From the NCBI GenBank assembly GCA_964625245.1, contig CAZVAN010000014.1:1-26181 (forward strand): a DNA stretch of 26,181 nt, read 5' to 3'. The DNA comes from CAZVAN01 sp964625245. Its GTDB lineage: Bacteria > Patescibacteriota > Saccharimonadia > Saccharimonadales > UBA10212. Under the pieces are notes generated by a model, which was not told the origin of the DNA, made no database searches, and saw nothing but the letters and a program-made list of their open reading frames with translations. Below are positions 13,801 through 21,430 of the stretch, one piece after another. Position numbers and translations under genes: made by a program. The first letter of the stretch is position 1. Each line of letters opens with the position of its first letter.

Positions 13801-15156
13801 GACATTACCCGCTACGGTTACTGAATTGGCGTGAATTTCAAGAGTCCCCCCAGTTTGGCCGTTTGAGGCGCAGACTTTAATGGTCATGCCGGCAACTATA
13901 TTAACCGTGTTGTAGTACCAAACTCCGCATTTCACGATGACATCGCCGCTGCTGCCAGTTAGAGAACCGGAGTAGCTGGCGGTCTGATTGCCAGTATCCG
14001 TTACACTGCCAATCGTAGAAAATGAAGCAGCTTTGATAGCATACGGGGAGCCTGTGCCCGTCTCCCAAAGCACAGGAACATTGGCGGTGTTTGGCATACG
14101 CTCCGGTAAATTAACGGACACGTTGTTAAGGTTGTCGGTGGTTATACTGGTAGCACTTACGTCCCAACTGGTGCCATCAAAGCGCTTATAGACTACGTTA
14201 TACGAGCTTGCCCCAACGAAAGATTGGTAAGCTGCCCACAGATTTTGGCTGTCGCTTGAGATCTCACCCAAAACGTCATTTGTTGAAGATGACAGGGTCG
14301 TAGTTGAAGAAAAAACACCAGTTGATATGTTATAGCTTTGATAAACAAGGCCTGTGCCTGACAAATTGTAAAAAAGATTTAAGGTATCTAGGCTGTAGCT
14401 AAGGCTAACTGGAGTTGGGCTGATTGACAAAGTGGTACCAGGTACCTGAGTCCAGCTTCCATTCCCGGAAATATTTACATAAAGACTGTCATGTGTCGCC
14501 AGCCCACTACTGGCCATGGCCCAAAATGAATTGCCTACAGCGACTAGGCCATTACAATCATTATTTGGAGAGCCGGAGTTTGTCCAACTGGTTAGATTAC
14601 TGGAGTACACCCCGACCTCACCTGTAATGATGCCTAGAGAACAGTTATTTAAAAGTTCTGATGCTAGCACCTCTACAACTCCACTAGAATTTATGGCTAT
14701 GAGTGCATTCGAGTAACCTATCTTAGGGGCGCAACCCTGACCGGCAATAGCAGTATTGGCTGAACCGACGGACCAAGAGCCAGCGCTGTAAGTCAATTCG
14801 CGTACCAAGATACTCGCTTGACCAGCAACAGCATTATCATATGCCACGTAAATATTGTCAGAGCCATCTATGGTTACGGAAAAATCATTAGTCTGGGCGC
14901 TGTCTATTTGAGTAGCAGAACTCCAAGTAGCCCCATTATCTGTTGATTTAGCATAAGCAAGGCCAGTAACATCCTGCGTGCCGGCGTTAAAAAAAGCCAC
15001 TATAGTACCCTTAGAACTTACTACTTCGTGGCGCTGGAATTGACCCCCAAGGGACGACGAGCTGGAGGTGCTGTCTACAGTGGCGGCTTTGACTCTGGGA
15101 GCTGGTTTAATAAATAGACTGTAGCTTAACACTGAGAATAGAACTAAAAGCGCCAT
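13156..15156 (-). CDS. Secreted sialidase-like propeller protein with glycine-rich C-terminus
   Basis: 666 aa from the ATG at 15156, longer if the upstream start is used. A hydrophobic stretch at the start (ALLVLFSVLSYSLF) is a signal peptide core. Residues about 30-385 are beta-rich with an Asp-box, STDNGATW (71-78), the hallmark of BNR/sialidase-type propellers; only one is obvious, so no catalytic claim is made. From about 390 a parallel-beta-like segment (GDVIVKCGVWYYN...TLEIHANSVTVAGNVDG) leads into about 200 residues of Gly-rich sequence ending NGATANTNC. From the ATG the signal peptide lacks its usual positive n-region. In-frame codons upstream encode a Lys/Arg-rich stretch reachable from a CTG at 15217-15219 with GGAGG 9 bases before it, a likelier true start. 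Likely surface-exposed; ligand unknown. Confidence 0.75.
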   Translation of the reverse strand: MALLVLFSVLSYSLFIKPAPRVKAATVDSTSSSSSLGGQFQRHEVVSSKGTIVAFFNAGTQDVTGLAYAKSTDNGATWSSATQIDSAQTNDFSVTIDGSDNIYVAYDNAVAGQASILVRELTYSAGSWSVGSANTAIAGQGCAPKIGYSNALIAINSSGVVEVLASELLNNCSLGIITGEVGVYSSNLTSWTNSGSPNNDCNGLVAVGNSFWAMASSGLATHDSLYVNISGNGSWTQVPGTTLSISPTPVSLSYSLDTLNLFYNLSGTGLVYQSYNISTGVFSSTTTLSSSTNDVLGEISSDSQNLWAAYQSFVGASSYNVVYKRFDGTSWDVSATSITTDNLNNVSVNLPERMPNTANVPVLWETGTGSPYAIKAASFSTIGSVTDTGNQTASYSGSLTGSSGDVIVKCGVWYYNTVNIVAGMTIKVCASNGQTGGTLEIHANSVTVAGNVDGAGRGLPGGAGLAGTGGSSGFGGTGGACCAGGTAGAGAAGGAGISFNGGAGTGSNGGSNGSAGTSDSAFGTGGAAGLGAGPKGLHGSGASTTAGTSGSAGGYLSSGGNGDSSIDFSLVLGSGGGAGGSGGSGAGGGGGGGGTGSCATGGFGGAGGNGGVGGKGGSGGAIVKIFSIGSVSVSGSVITTGQAGGSAGGANNGGGGANGATANTNC

Positions 15157-15353
15157 ACCAAGATATGCCGCTCTTCTGGTCCGGATTCTTTTAGGTAATA
15201 CTCTCTTTATTTTACTCAGCCTTTAGACCCTCCCTACACAGCCATTCTACAAGACTTTAGCAGCATCATAAATATGAATATAACGGAGGGGTAGAGACAT
15301 CTTCCGGGGGAGACTATGCTTAACCAGCCGTATGCGGCTAGTATTTTGTGGTG
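15157..15353. other. Intergenic region before the propeller gene
   Basis: The first 63 bases are probably the 5' coding extension of the propeller gene. The rest holds a possible minus-strand -10 box (TAGAAT, 15244-15249) without a good -35. There is also a small hairpin AGCCG-TATG-CGGCT (15326-15339) just after the next gene's stop, with no T-run. Confidence 0.4.
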
Positions 15354-15854
15354 CTACTTACCGTTGAGGTTGAGTGGTGCGAACTGGACTATCTTCTTGG
15401 ATGAAGGTCGATACAGCAAGGCAACCCCGGCCTTGGTATAAATCAACACCTTGTCACCGTTCTGGGCGTTTTTAAAAAAGGCTTGGGTTTTAAGCTTACT
15501 GGCGTCGCTAACAGTGGCTAGTGCAGGAGTTTCACCGGTTGGTAAGTCAACCGACTTGCTTACTTGAGTAATAATCTGTTGGGTTTCACTCTGACCGGCA
15601 GTTTTGGGATTAGATAACTTAGTGAGCTCATTTTTGGTATGGATATATCCGTACCCCAGCCCAACTACCACGGCTACTATCAATACCGCTATTGCCCATT
15701 TCCACCAGCGTCGCACAATACGCGGGAGCTTGCGCTTTGACTTCTTCTTAGGGGGTGGAGTTTCAGCTGGGCGTGGGTGGTGCTCAGCCGGCGGGACCGG
15801 AATATGCGAGTCATGCAATCTGTAATTTTCCCTTGGCGGCTCTCTGAATTCCAT
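15354..15854 (-). CDS. Conserved one-membrane-segment hypothetical protein, 166 aa
   Basis: Residues 1-35 are proline-rich and polar. A basic patch (PKKKSKRKLPRIVRR, about 35-49) precedes one membrane helix at about 53-73, so the N-terminus is cytoplasmic. The outer part contains a short coiled-coil-like stretch (HTKNELTKLSNPKT) and a compact C-terminal domain with LPTGETPALATVSDASKLK, FFKNAQNGDKVLIYTKAGVALLYRPS and KKIVQFAPLN. I recognise this last pattern as a recurring uncharacterised domain in Patescibacteria; no function is known to me. GGAGAAGG lies upstream of the ATG. It follows the response regulator gene by about 105 bases on the same strand. Confidence 0.75.
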   Translation of the reverse strand: MEFREPPRENYRLHDSHIPVPPAEHHPRPAETPPPKKKSKRKLPRIVRRWWKWAIAVLIVAVVVGLGYGYIHTKNELTKLSNPKTAGQSETQQIITQVSKSVDLPTGETPALATVSDASKLKTQAFFKNAQNGDKVLIYTKAGVALLYRPSSKKIVQFAPLNLNGK

Positions 15855-15959
15855 ATTTAGCTTACCTTCTCCAGTTCTCTTATGCTTAGTTTAGCGATTT
15901 AAAGCCACGGAAACAAGCAGCAGATAAAAACTGTAGGCGATTCTAGTTGTTTGTATTAT

Positions 15960-16373
15960 TTAAGAGGTAGGTATAGGTGTAGGTGTAGGTATTTCGTTTC
16001 TGGTGTAGCCGGCTATTATCCCGTTTACCAAATCTACCACTTCCTTGGGCTCGTGTTCGCTTTTGATAATATACCTGACAGCCCCTTTGACCATGGCCGC
16101 TTCGGCATCTTGTTGCCCTGCCAGATTAGTCAACATTACTACCGGTATGCCTCTAGTGGCAGGGTTTGATTTAAGCTCGTCCAGAACCTGGAGGCCATTC
16201 ATTTTTGGCATCATAACGTCTAGAAGAATGATGGTTGGGTTGAAGCTTGCCACCTTAGCGAGACCTTCCTCGCCATCGCCAGCCATTTCGACCTCAAACT
16301 TTTCAAAACTGAAAATCTTCTGGTACATCCGGCTCATCAGTGGGTCGTCTTCAATTATCAAAACTTTAATCAT
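15960..16373 (-). CDS. Stand-alone response regulator (REC domain only)
   Basis: A 137-aa receiver domain with the full acidic pocket: Asp9 and Asp10, phosphoacceptor Asp52 in LLDVMMPKMNG, Thr82 and Lys104. There is no output domain; after the fold the chain ends with NEIPTPTPIPTS, a tail coded by a hexanucleotide repeat. It is probably the partner of the histidine kinase that begins 315 bases away on the opposite strand. With no DNA-binding domain it should act through protein contacts. The ATG has AAGGA about 10 bases upstream. Confidence 0.93.
   Translation of the reverse strand: MIKVLIIEDDPLMSRMYQKIFSFEKFEVEMAGDGEEGLAKVASFNPTIILLDVMMPKMNGLQVLDELKSNPATRGIPVVMLTNLAGQQDAEAAMVKGAVRYIIKSEHEPKEVVDLVNGIIAGYTRNEIPTPTPIPTS
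15965..15991. repeat. Hexanucleotide microsatellite (GTAGGT-like)
   Basis: Four to five imperfect GTAGGT/GTATAG-type units code for the Pro-Thr tail of the response regulator. Unit changes would lengthen or shorten the tail in frame. Confidence 0.6.
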
Positions 16374-16688
16374 ATAAATCTAATCCTTGGTTACGCGCTT
16401 ATGACTATACTCCTTATATTTGATTTAGCTTAATTTGGCGGTGAGATAACTCACCTAGCCCACTGAGTTCTTAGGTATATACTAATAAACCACGTATAGT
16501 GCTTATGGATACTCAACCTAATTTGAAAGTTTAGTAGTGATGAAATCGCAAGATTCAGACGCCCGGGCTTACATTTGTAGCCGGGGCTTTAATAATATAG
16601 AGACCTGTAAGATTGGTTCTCTTACCAATCTAGTTAAGGGTAGTTATAACAATAGTGATGCATCTCTAGCTGGGTATTTAAGCTAGCC
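16374..16688. promoter_or_regulatory. Divergent regulatory region between response regulator and histidine kinase
   Basis: Holds four hairpins: GGTGAG-ATAA-CTCACC (16440-16455); GCCCGGGCT with AGCCGGGGC around 16561-16588 (one mismatch); AGATTGGT/ACCAATCT (16610-16631); and CTAGCT/AGCTAG (16666-16686) just before the kinase ATG. A kinase promoter is plausible: TTACCA, 17-base spacer, TATAAC at 16645-16650. No ribosome site precedes the kinase ATG. Confidence 0.5.
16540..16686 (+). CDS. Possible 48-aa ORF coupled to the histidine kinase
   Basis: A small ATG-started frame (MKSQDSDARAYICSRG at the start, ending ASLAGYLS) has its TAG stop two bases before the kinase ATG. The kinase has no ribosome site of its own, so reinitiation after this ORF would explain how it is translated. 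Against it: no clear ribosome site of its own, no recognisable domain, and the same DNA forms several hairpins. It contains two cysteines. Confidence 0.3.
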   Translation: MKSQDSDARAYICSRGFNNIETCKIGSLTNLVKGSYNNSDASLAGYLS

Positions 16689-18959
16689 ATGAGAGTTTCA
16701 CTGTCAGTTAAACTTAGTCTGGCGATTATTTTGCTGATAGCAATTAGCGGCACCGCAACCGGCTTTTTGGTTGATAGAAGTTCAAGCCAGGCCCTGCAAA
16801 AATCTATCAACTCTAAGCAGTTAGAGCTTTCCGAACAGGCTATGGATAAGACTGACCGTTTTTTGTACGAACGATTGGTTAGCGTGCAGTCTCTAGCGGC
16901 TCGCGAACAGATACAGGACTTTTTATCCCTACCGGCTCCACAACGAAATCCAGTAACTGCTACTTTTCTGGAAAAACAAATGGATGAATTTAAAAATTCC
17001 TCGGGTGCTTGGAGTGAGTTAACTCTTGTTGATACTTATGGTAACTTAGCCTTAAATACAAACCAGCAGAATCTTATAGCTGAGCTAACTAATCAGCCAT
17101 CTGTGCTAAAGGTCTACGCCGCCGCGGCCGCCGGGCAGGAAGGATATTCCGATGCTCTTACAATACCCGGGCACCTGCCTGTTATGTTGTTTATGGTTCC
17201 GGTTCGCGACCAGCAAGTCAGTACGCAGCCTATAGTGGGTGTCTTGGTGGGTGAACTGTCGTGGCCGACCATCTTAGAAATTTTCCACGATTTAGGTGGT
17301 TCAACGGCTACTCTTATAAATAAACAGGGGGTTATACTCGGTAATAATGTAGACAAATCAGGCGAAGTTGCCAAGGCCAGCGATAAGCAAACCCTGCTAC
17401 TGAGTGAGCAAAAGGTGCCAGATGGATCGATGGTTACTGGAGGTATATATAACGATAAGAAATTTAATGTAACCTCGTACGCAAAAGAGGCTGGTTTTTT
17501 AAATTATAAGGGGAATGGTTGGACTCTGGCTCTAGAAACTCCAAGAGGACTGGCCTTTAGGCCGGCTCATAACCTTACCAGAAGTCTGGTTATTATCTAC
17601 ATTTTAATTTTCTTAGTTTCTATAGTTTTGCTTTTGATAGTTCTTAGTAAGCTGATCTTGCAGCCGATCGCTAATTTGAGCGAAGTCATCAACCGCCTCA
17701 GTAGAGGAGATTTTAGTCTGCGTACGACCGTTAATTCTCGTGATGAGCTGGGCACCTTGGGAAGAGGTCTGAACAATATGGCTGATAAGATACAGATGGT
17801 AAACAAAAGCCTGAGGGAGAAAACCGGAGAAGCCCGTAACGAAATGCAAGTTCTGGAAACCATCCTAGACAGCTTGCCGGTGGGCGTAATGGTTGTCGAG
17901 GCGCCCGATGGTAAGCCAATTATGATGAATAAAGTAGGCGCCCAAATAATCGGTCGGGGCGCTATTGAAGGTGCTGATAAAGATCTTTACACCAAGATGT
18001 ATGACATTCTCAAAGAAGATGGCAGTCCTTACCCTGACGACCAACTCCCCTTAACTACGACTTTACGTACTGGAGAGATTAGCTTTAACGATGATTTAAT
18101 TTTCCGACGGCCTGACGGCACTCAAGTACCGGTTCGGGCTATGGACGCTCCGATAAGGGATGCTGGTGGCATGATAACAAAAGCAGTTTCGGTTTTTGAA
18201 GACATCAGTAAAGAACTTGAGCTGGAGCGTTCCCGTGAAGAGTTTTTCTCTATTGCTTCACACGAACTTCGGACACCGCTAACGGCTATCATGGGTAATT
18301 CTTCTATGATTGAGCGATACTACGGCGCCAGACTACCAGACAACGATGTACGTGAAATGGTTGGCGATATTCATGAATCCAGTTTACGTTTAATTAATAT
18401 TGTTAATGACTTTTTAGACAGCTCCCGCCTTGAGCAAAAGCATATGAAATATGAAGTGATTAATTTTAACGTAGTCGATGTAGCAAAAAGCGTAGTCAAG
18501 GAGTATCAGGTAACTGGCTCCCGTAAAAAGATACATCTTGGAGTGCAAGAACCGGACTCGCCGTTGCCTATGGTAAGAGCCGATCAGAACCGAACCAAGC
18601 AGGTACTGATTAATCTAATAGGCAATTCTATGAAGTTTACCGAGAATGGAAGTATTACTGTTAGCTTCGAGCTAGAAAGCGGCTTTATCAAAATCCTAAT
18701 TAAAGATACCGGCAGGGGTATGTCTGAAGAGGCTCAGAAGTTACTATTCCGCAAATTCGAGCAGACCGGCCCTACCGTGTTGACCCGCGACTCGGTGCGC
18801 GGCACCGGGCTGGGACTCTATATATCCAAGTTAATCACCGAGCAGATGGGCGGCAGCATCCACCTAGAATCATCGAGACCGAATGAGGGCACCACATTCT
18901 CATTCCAGTTACCAATAACTCCTCCGTCTTCAGACCCTTCGCCAGACAAGACAGCCTGA
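16689..18959 (+). CDS. Sensor histidine kinase (extracellular sensor, HAMP, PAS, HisKA, HATPase)
   Basis: A 756-aa membrane kinase. Membrane helix 1 spans about 7-28 and helix 2 about 298-320; between them lies a Cache-like extracellular sensor of about 270 residues. A HAMP domain (325-375, with RDELGTLGRGLNNMADKI) and a PAS domain (385-505, TILDSLPVGVMVVEAPDGKP) follow. HisKA has phospho-acceptor His525 in SHELRTP, and the catalytic domain has N-box Asn642/Asn646, DTGRGM (673-678) and GTGLGL (705-710). All catalytic motifs are intact, so it should be active. Its likely partner is the divergent REC-only protein. The stop TGA is followed, two bases later, by the stop of a convergent orphan Cache sensor. 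Confidence 0.95.
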   Translation: MRVSLSVKLSLAIILLIAISGTATGFLVDRSSSQALQKSINSKQLELSEQAMDKTDRFLYERLVSVQSLAAREQIQDFLSLPAPQRNPVTATFLEKQMDEFKNSSGAWSELTLVDTYGNLALNTNQQNLIAELTNQPSVLKVYAAAAAGQEGYSDALTIPGHLPVMLFMVPVRDQQVSTQPIVGVLVGELSWPTILEIFHDLGGSTATLINKQGVILGNNVDKSGEVAKASDKQTLLLSEQKVPDGSMVTGGIYNDKKFNVTSYAKEAGFLNYKGNGWTLALETPRGLAFRPAHNLTRSLVIIYILIFLVSIVLLLIVLSKLILQPIANLSEVINRLSRGDFSLRTTVNSRDELGTLGRGLNNMADKIQMVNKSLREKTGEARNEMQVLETILDSLPVGVMVVEAPDGKPIMMNKVGAQIIGRGAIEGADKDLYTKMYDILKEDGSPYPDDQLPLTTTLRTGEISFNDDLIFRRPDGTQVPVRAMDAPIRDAGGMITKAVSVFEDISKELELERSREEFFSIASHELRTPLTAIMGNSSMIERYYGARLPDNDVREMVGDIHESSLRLINIVNDFLDSSRLEQKHMKYEVINFNVVDVAKSVVKEYQVTGSRKKIHLGVQEPDSPLPMVRADQNRTKQVLINLIGNSMKFTENGSITVSFELESGFIKILIKDTGRGMSEEAQKLLFRKFEQTGPTVLTRDSVRGTGLGLYISKLITEQMGGSIHLESSRPNEGTTFSFQLPITPPSSDPSPDKTA

Positions 18960-18961
18960 GG

Positions 18962-20587
18962 CTAGTCCAGTTGGCGAGCTAAGTATCGGGCTAACAGGTA
19001 GGCCGGGATAACCGCCAATACTAGTAAGATAACAGATACAAGAAAGGTCATTTCTATTGAATGGGCAGCCGTTTTAAGGAGCGATATTTGCGGTTGGCCG
19101 ATAAAAAGCATGCCGACTACCGTGTTATCGGCATCTTTCAGGGGCGTATAGACAGCCAGGTATGGACGATTAAGGACGGTTAGTTCGCCTTTGAAGGTCT
19201 GCCCATGTTTTAAGACCTTGTCTGTTACATTTTTGTCGTTGATTTTTACGCCAATTAGCCGTGATTTGCCGTCAGGAGCTGTGGAGGTAGTTGCCGACAG
19301 TACATTACTGCTATAGATGGCACTGTCCAGACCGGTAGAGTTTTTTATGCCATCAACCAGGGAATTGTCGGCCACCAGGCTAACAGTTGCGGTGCCGATT
19401 ACGGTGTTGTCAGCGGCCCGCACAGGCACAGTGGTCTTGATGTACATTAAAGGCGCCAGCACGCCCTCAGAAGTGGATATGCTTGACTCTGTATTACCTA
19501 TTAGGGCCCGCCTGACTAGCGTGTCGCTGCTTAGCGAGTCTCCCCATTTTTGGGGATTTTGAGCTCGCAGCAGAACTTGCCCGGAACTGTCGGTAATGTC
19601 CAGGGTTGACTGTTTCTTAGCCGCCAGAAAGGTGCTGGTAAGTTTAACCAGTGAGTCGTGATCTTTGACTGAGACAGCGTTGATTATTAGCGGATTTTGG
19701 GCCGTAAGCTCGGCATTAGCCTCTGTTTGGGCCTTTTTACTATCCAGGGCGTAACTCAGGACATTGGAAGCCGTTTGCAGATTGTCTAAGGTGCTGTTTT
19801 GAATATTTCTCATTAGTAGCGAGGTAAAAGTCAGTGTTGTTATCAAAAAGATAATAAGTATGGCGGCCGTAAAAATCATAAACAGCTGGGAGATGAAGCG
19901 CTGCGTTAGGTAGCGCCATACCCAGCGACCCAAAACCATTGAACCTGCTAGCAGGAAAATGTAGCTGACAATCCATAGCGGTCCGAAAGATTTTACCAAG
20001 TTATAGACCGAGGGGTTGGTGGTGTCTCGAGCCAGACCGGCCAGCGATGTTAACTCAAAGCCAAAGAATAAAATAAAGGCCAGGGCAACCGGCTTTAGGT
20101 GCCTTTCCAGGCCAATGGTAGCCCGACGCCAATAAAGCACAGCAATAGCCAGCGCCGCCAGCGGAAGGGCATATACGAAGCCCAGGAGGTTACCGGTAGC
20201 CAGTGCTGGTGCCGCTGAGGTTTGGGTTCCGCGACCGGCCAGTTCGGCTTCCAGGTCCCCTACCCTTGGTACTGTCTGCATGGGGTCAGTGACCTGCCCG
20301 GCTATAATCAAGAAGAAGCCAATTAGTCTCAATATTTCGTTGATGGCGCTGGTGGTGTTGCCAAACAGTGATTGGCCAAGTACGGATTGGTCTATAACGG
20401 TGGCTTGGACCACAAAAGATAATGACACTAGCAGGAAGCCGGCCCATTTCAGTAGGACTTTGTTCTTTTTATGAGTTTCGCCTAGCCAGGCATCAAAATA
20501 TAGCCAAAAAACAGCAAAGAATACCAGCGCCGCAAATAGACTAACGGCAAAATGCAGATTTTGACCTAAAAACTGTAGCGGCAGCAT
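18962..20587 (-). CDS. Multi-pass membrane protein with extracellular Cache sensor, no output domain
   Basis: A 541-aa protein. About seven hydrophobic helices (near 13-33, 46-62, 84-98, 132-152, 165-185, 203-222, 236-258) precede an extracellular domain (260-510) of Cache type. That domain has TLDITDSSGQVLLRAQNP, PLMYIKTTVPVRA and VVGMLFIGQPQ, the last typical of Cache domains in chemoreceptors and kinases. A final membrane helix (512-533) follows, and the chain ends LLARYLARQLD, exactly where a HAMP domain normally begins. No HAMP, kinase, cyclase or methyl-accepting part exists. Either it passes signals through the membrane to a partner kinase, or it is a truncated receptor. It is convergent with the histidine kinase with a 2-base gap. 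Confidence 0.8.
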   Translation of the reverse strand: MLPLQFLGQNLHFAVSLFAALVFFAVFWLYFDAWLGETHKKNKVLLKWAGFLLVSLSFVVQATVIDQSVLGQSLFGNTTSAINEILRLIGFFLIIAGQVTDPMQTVPRVGDLEAELAGRGTQTSAAPALATGNLLGFVYALPLAALAIAVLYWRRATIGLERHLKPVALAFILFFGFELTSLAGLARDTTNPSVYNLVKSFGPLWIVSYIFLLAGSMVLGRWVWRYLTQRFISQLFMIFTAAILIIFLITTLTFTSLLMRNIQNSTLDNLQTASNVLSYALDSKKAQTEANAELTAQNPLIINAVSVKDHDSLVKLTSTFLAAKKQSTLDITDSSGQVLLRAQNPQKWGDSLSSDTLVRRALIGNTESSISTSEGVLAPLMYIKTTVPVRAADNTVIGTATVSLVADNSLVDGIKNSTGLDSAIYSSNVLSATTSTAPDGKSRLIGVKINDKNVTDKVLKHGQTFKGELTVLNRPYLAVYTPLKDADNTVVGMLFIGQPQISLLKTAAHSIEMTFLVSVILLVLAVIPAYLLARYLARQLD

Positions 20588-20802
20588 CCCACCTACTCTA
20601 TCTAGATTAGAAAACTTGACTACCCAAATAGTACCATAAGCGTTTTTTAGGAGTTTCCTTTTTTATCGGTTCCGATTTGAGGTAAAGAGCATATCTTCCA
20701 AGAGAGACTAGGCGGCAGTAGAATCCTGCACACCAGAATTTGCCGAGCTAGCCTAGGTTCTAGATACCATTGCCGGTCATGCCTGCAGTGCTACTTACCC
20801 CA
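20588..20802. other. Intergenic region between Cache sensor and small secreted peptide gene
   Basis: Contains a perfect 12-bp palindrome ATCGGTTCCGAT (20665-20676) and a short AGGA-GTT-TCCT hairpin with a T-run on the plus strand. It also holds the out-of-frame continuation of the peptide gene (20760-20802). The Cache sensor promoter should lie near 20600-20680, but I see no clear boxes. Confidence 0.4.
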
Positions 20803-20979
20803 TTACCAGGGGCAGTTAGCAATAAAGGTTCCGCCTGAGCCTATCTGATAGTTCTTTACAGAACCGCAGTTTAGAGTGAGGCCGTTGGTGGTGCTGTGAG
20901 AAGCGCCGACAGCAGGTGTTAGCACGGCAAGTGTAGCTAGAGTAGCCACTATTAGTGAAAGTCTATTTAATAATTTCAT
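20803..20979 (-). CDS. Small secreted two-cysteine peptide
   Basis: A 58-aa ORF. The first 26 residues are a textbook signal peptide: Lys/Arg n-region (MKLLNR), hydrophobic core LIVATLATLAVL, and an AVGA cleavage site before SHS. The mature peptide is about 32 residues (SHSTTNGLTLNCGSVKNYQI, then GSGGTFIANCPW) with two cysteines that could form one disulfide. GGGAG lies about 7 bases before the ATG and a good promoter is upstream, so it is very likely real. In a run of four C's near 20806-20809, one C fewer would carry translation on to a TAG at 20760-20762, ending VSSTAGMTGNGI. A sequencing or natural frameshift is therefore possible. No family recognised; could be a secreted effector or surface subunit. 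Confidence 0.7.
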   Translation of the reverse strand: MKLLNRLSLIVATLATLAVLTPAVGASHSTTNGLTLNCGSVKNYQIGSGGTFIANCPW

Positions 20980-21011
20980 TCGATTCTCCCGCTTATTTAC
21001 TGTTAAATCCC

Positions 21012-21040
21012 AATATAGGGCTTGTTATTTGATAATGCAA
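21012..21040 (-). promoter_or_regulatory. Promoter of small secreted peptide gene
   Basis: On the minus strand, TTGCAT (21035-21040), a 17-base spacer and TATATT (21012-21017). The predicted leader is about 30 bases and contains GGGAG. Confidence 0.65.
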
Positions 21041-21112
21041 CCATTTGCACGCTACATAAGTTTATTGCTCGAAAACAAACCTGCGAAGAGATGCTGCCTA
21101 AGCTGCGAGTCA

Positions 21113-21128
21113 GGCGGCCTTAGCCGCC
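21113..21128. other. Hairpin downstream of Kelch gene
   Basis: GGCGGC-CTTA-GCCGCC, a perfect 6-pair stem 35 bases after the Kelch gene stop. It lacks a T-run on either side, so it may block 3' decay or act as a weak terminator. Confidence 0.4.
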
Positions 21129-21162
21129 AACGTGATCCGGTTTTGAAGTGAGTTTCTCCCAG

Positions 21163-21430
21163 CTAATTACCAAAGTGCACGCCACCCTTAATATTAACGT
21201 TGCCTTGGATGTGGGTTTCTGTGGGGGCTGTGGTGAAGGTAGCTATAGATGATGCACTGCTCCAGGTATTACTACCGCCGGGATCTATAGCGTAGGCTCG
21301 CCACCAGAACTGGGTGTTCTTAGTTAGGTATGGGGCCTGGTAGTTGTGGGTAGCTATCTGAGATAGGATGGGACTGCCGCTATAGGCTGTGCCGGCTTGC
21401 TGGTCCTGGCCCGCCCAGCCAGTTTGGGAT
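21163..21430 (-). repeat. Dispersed repeat copy B (Ig-like domain end and tail)
   Basis: Near-identical to copy A at 12309-12570, including synonymous positions over the first ~175 bases. This points to recent duplication or gene conversion rather than old common descent. Confidence 0.85.

Noticed and set aside
12859..13834. Proline- and alanine-rich plus-strand open frames
   Set aside because: They are mirror images of glycine codons on the minus strand, with no ribosome sites and no recognisable domains.
15326..15339. AGCCG-TATG-CGGCT hairpin as a terminator
   Set aside because: Short stem and no T-run on either strand.
20665..20676. Palindrome ATCGGTTCCGAT as an operator for the Cache sensor
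   Set aside because: No promoter boxes could be aligned with it, and a single 12-bp palindrome is weak evidence on its own.
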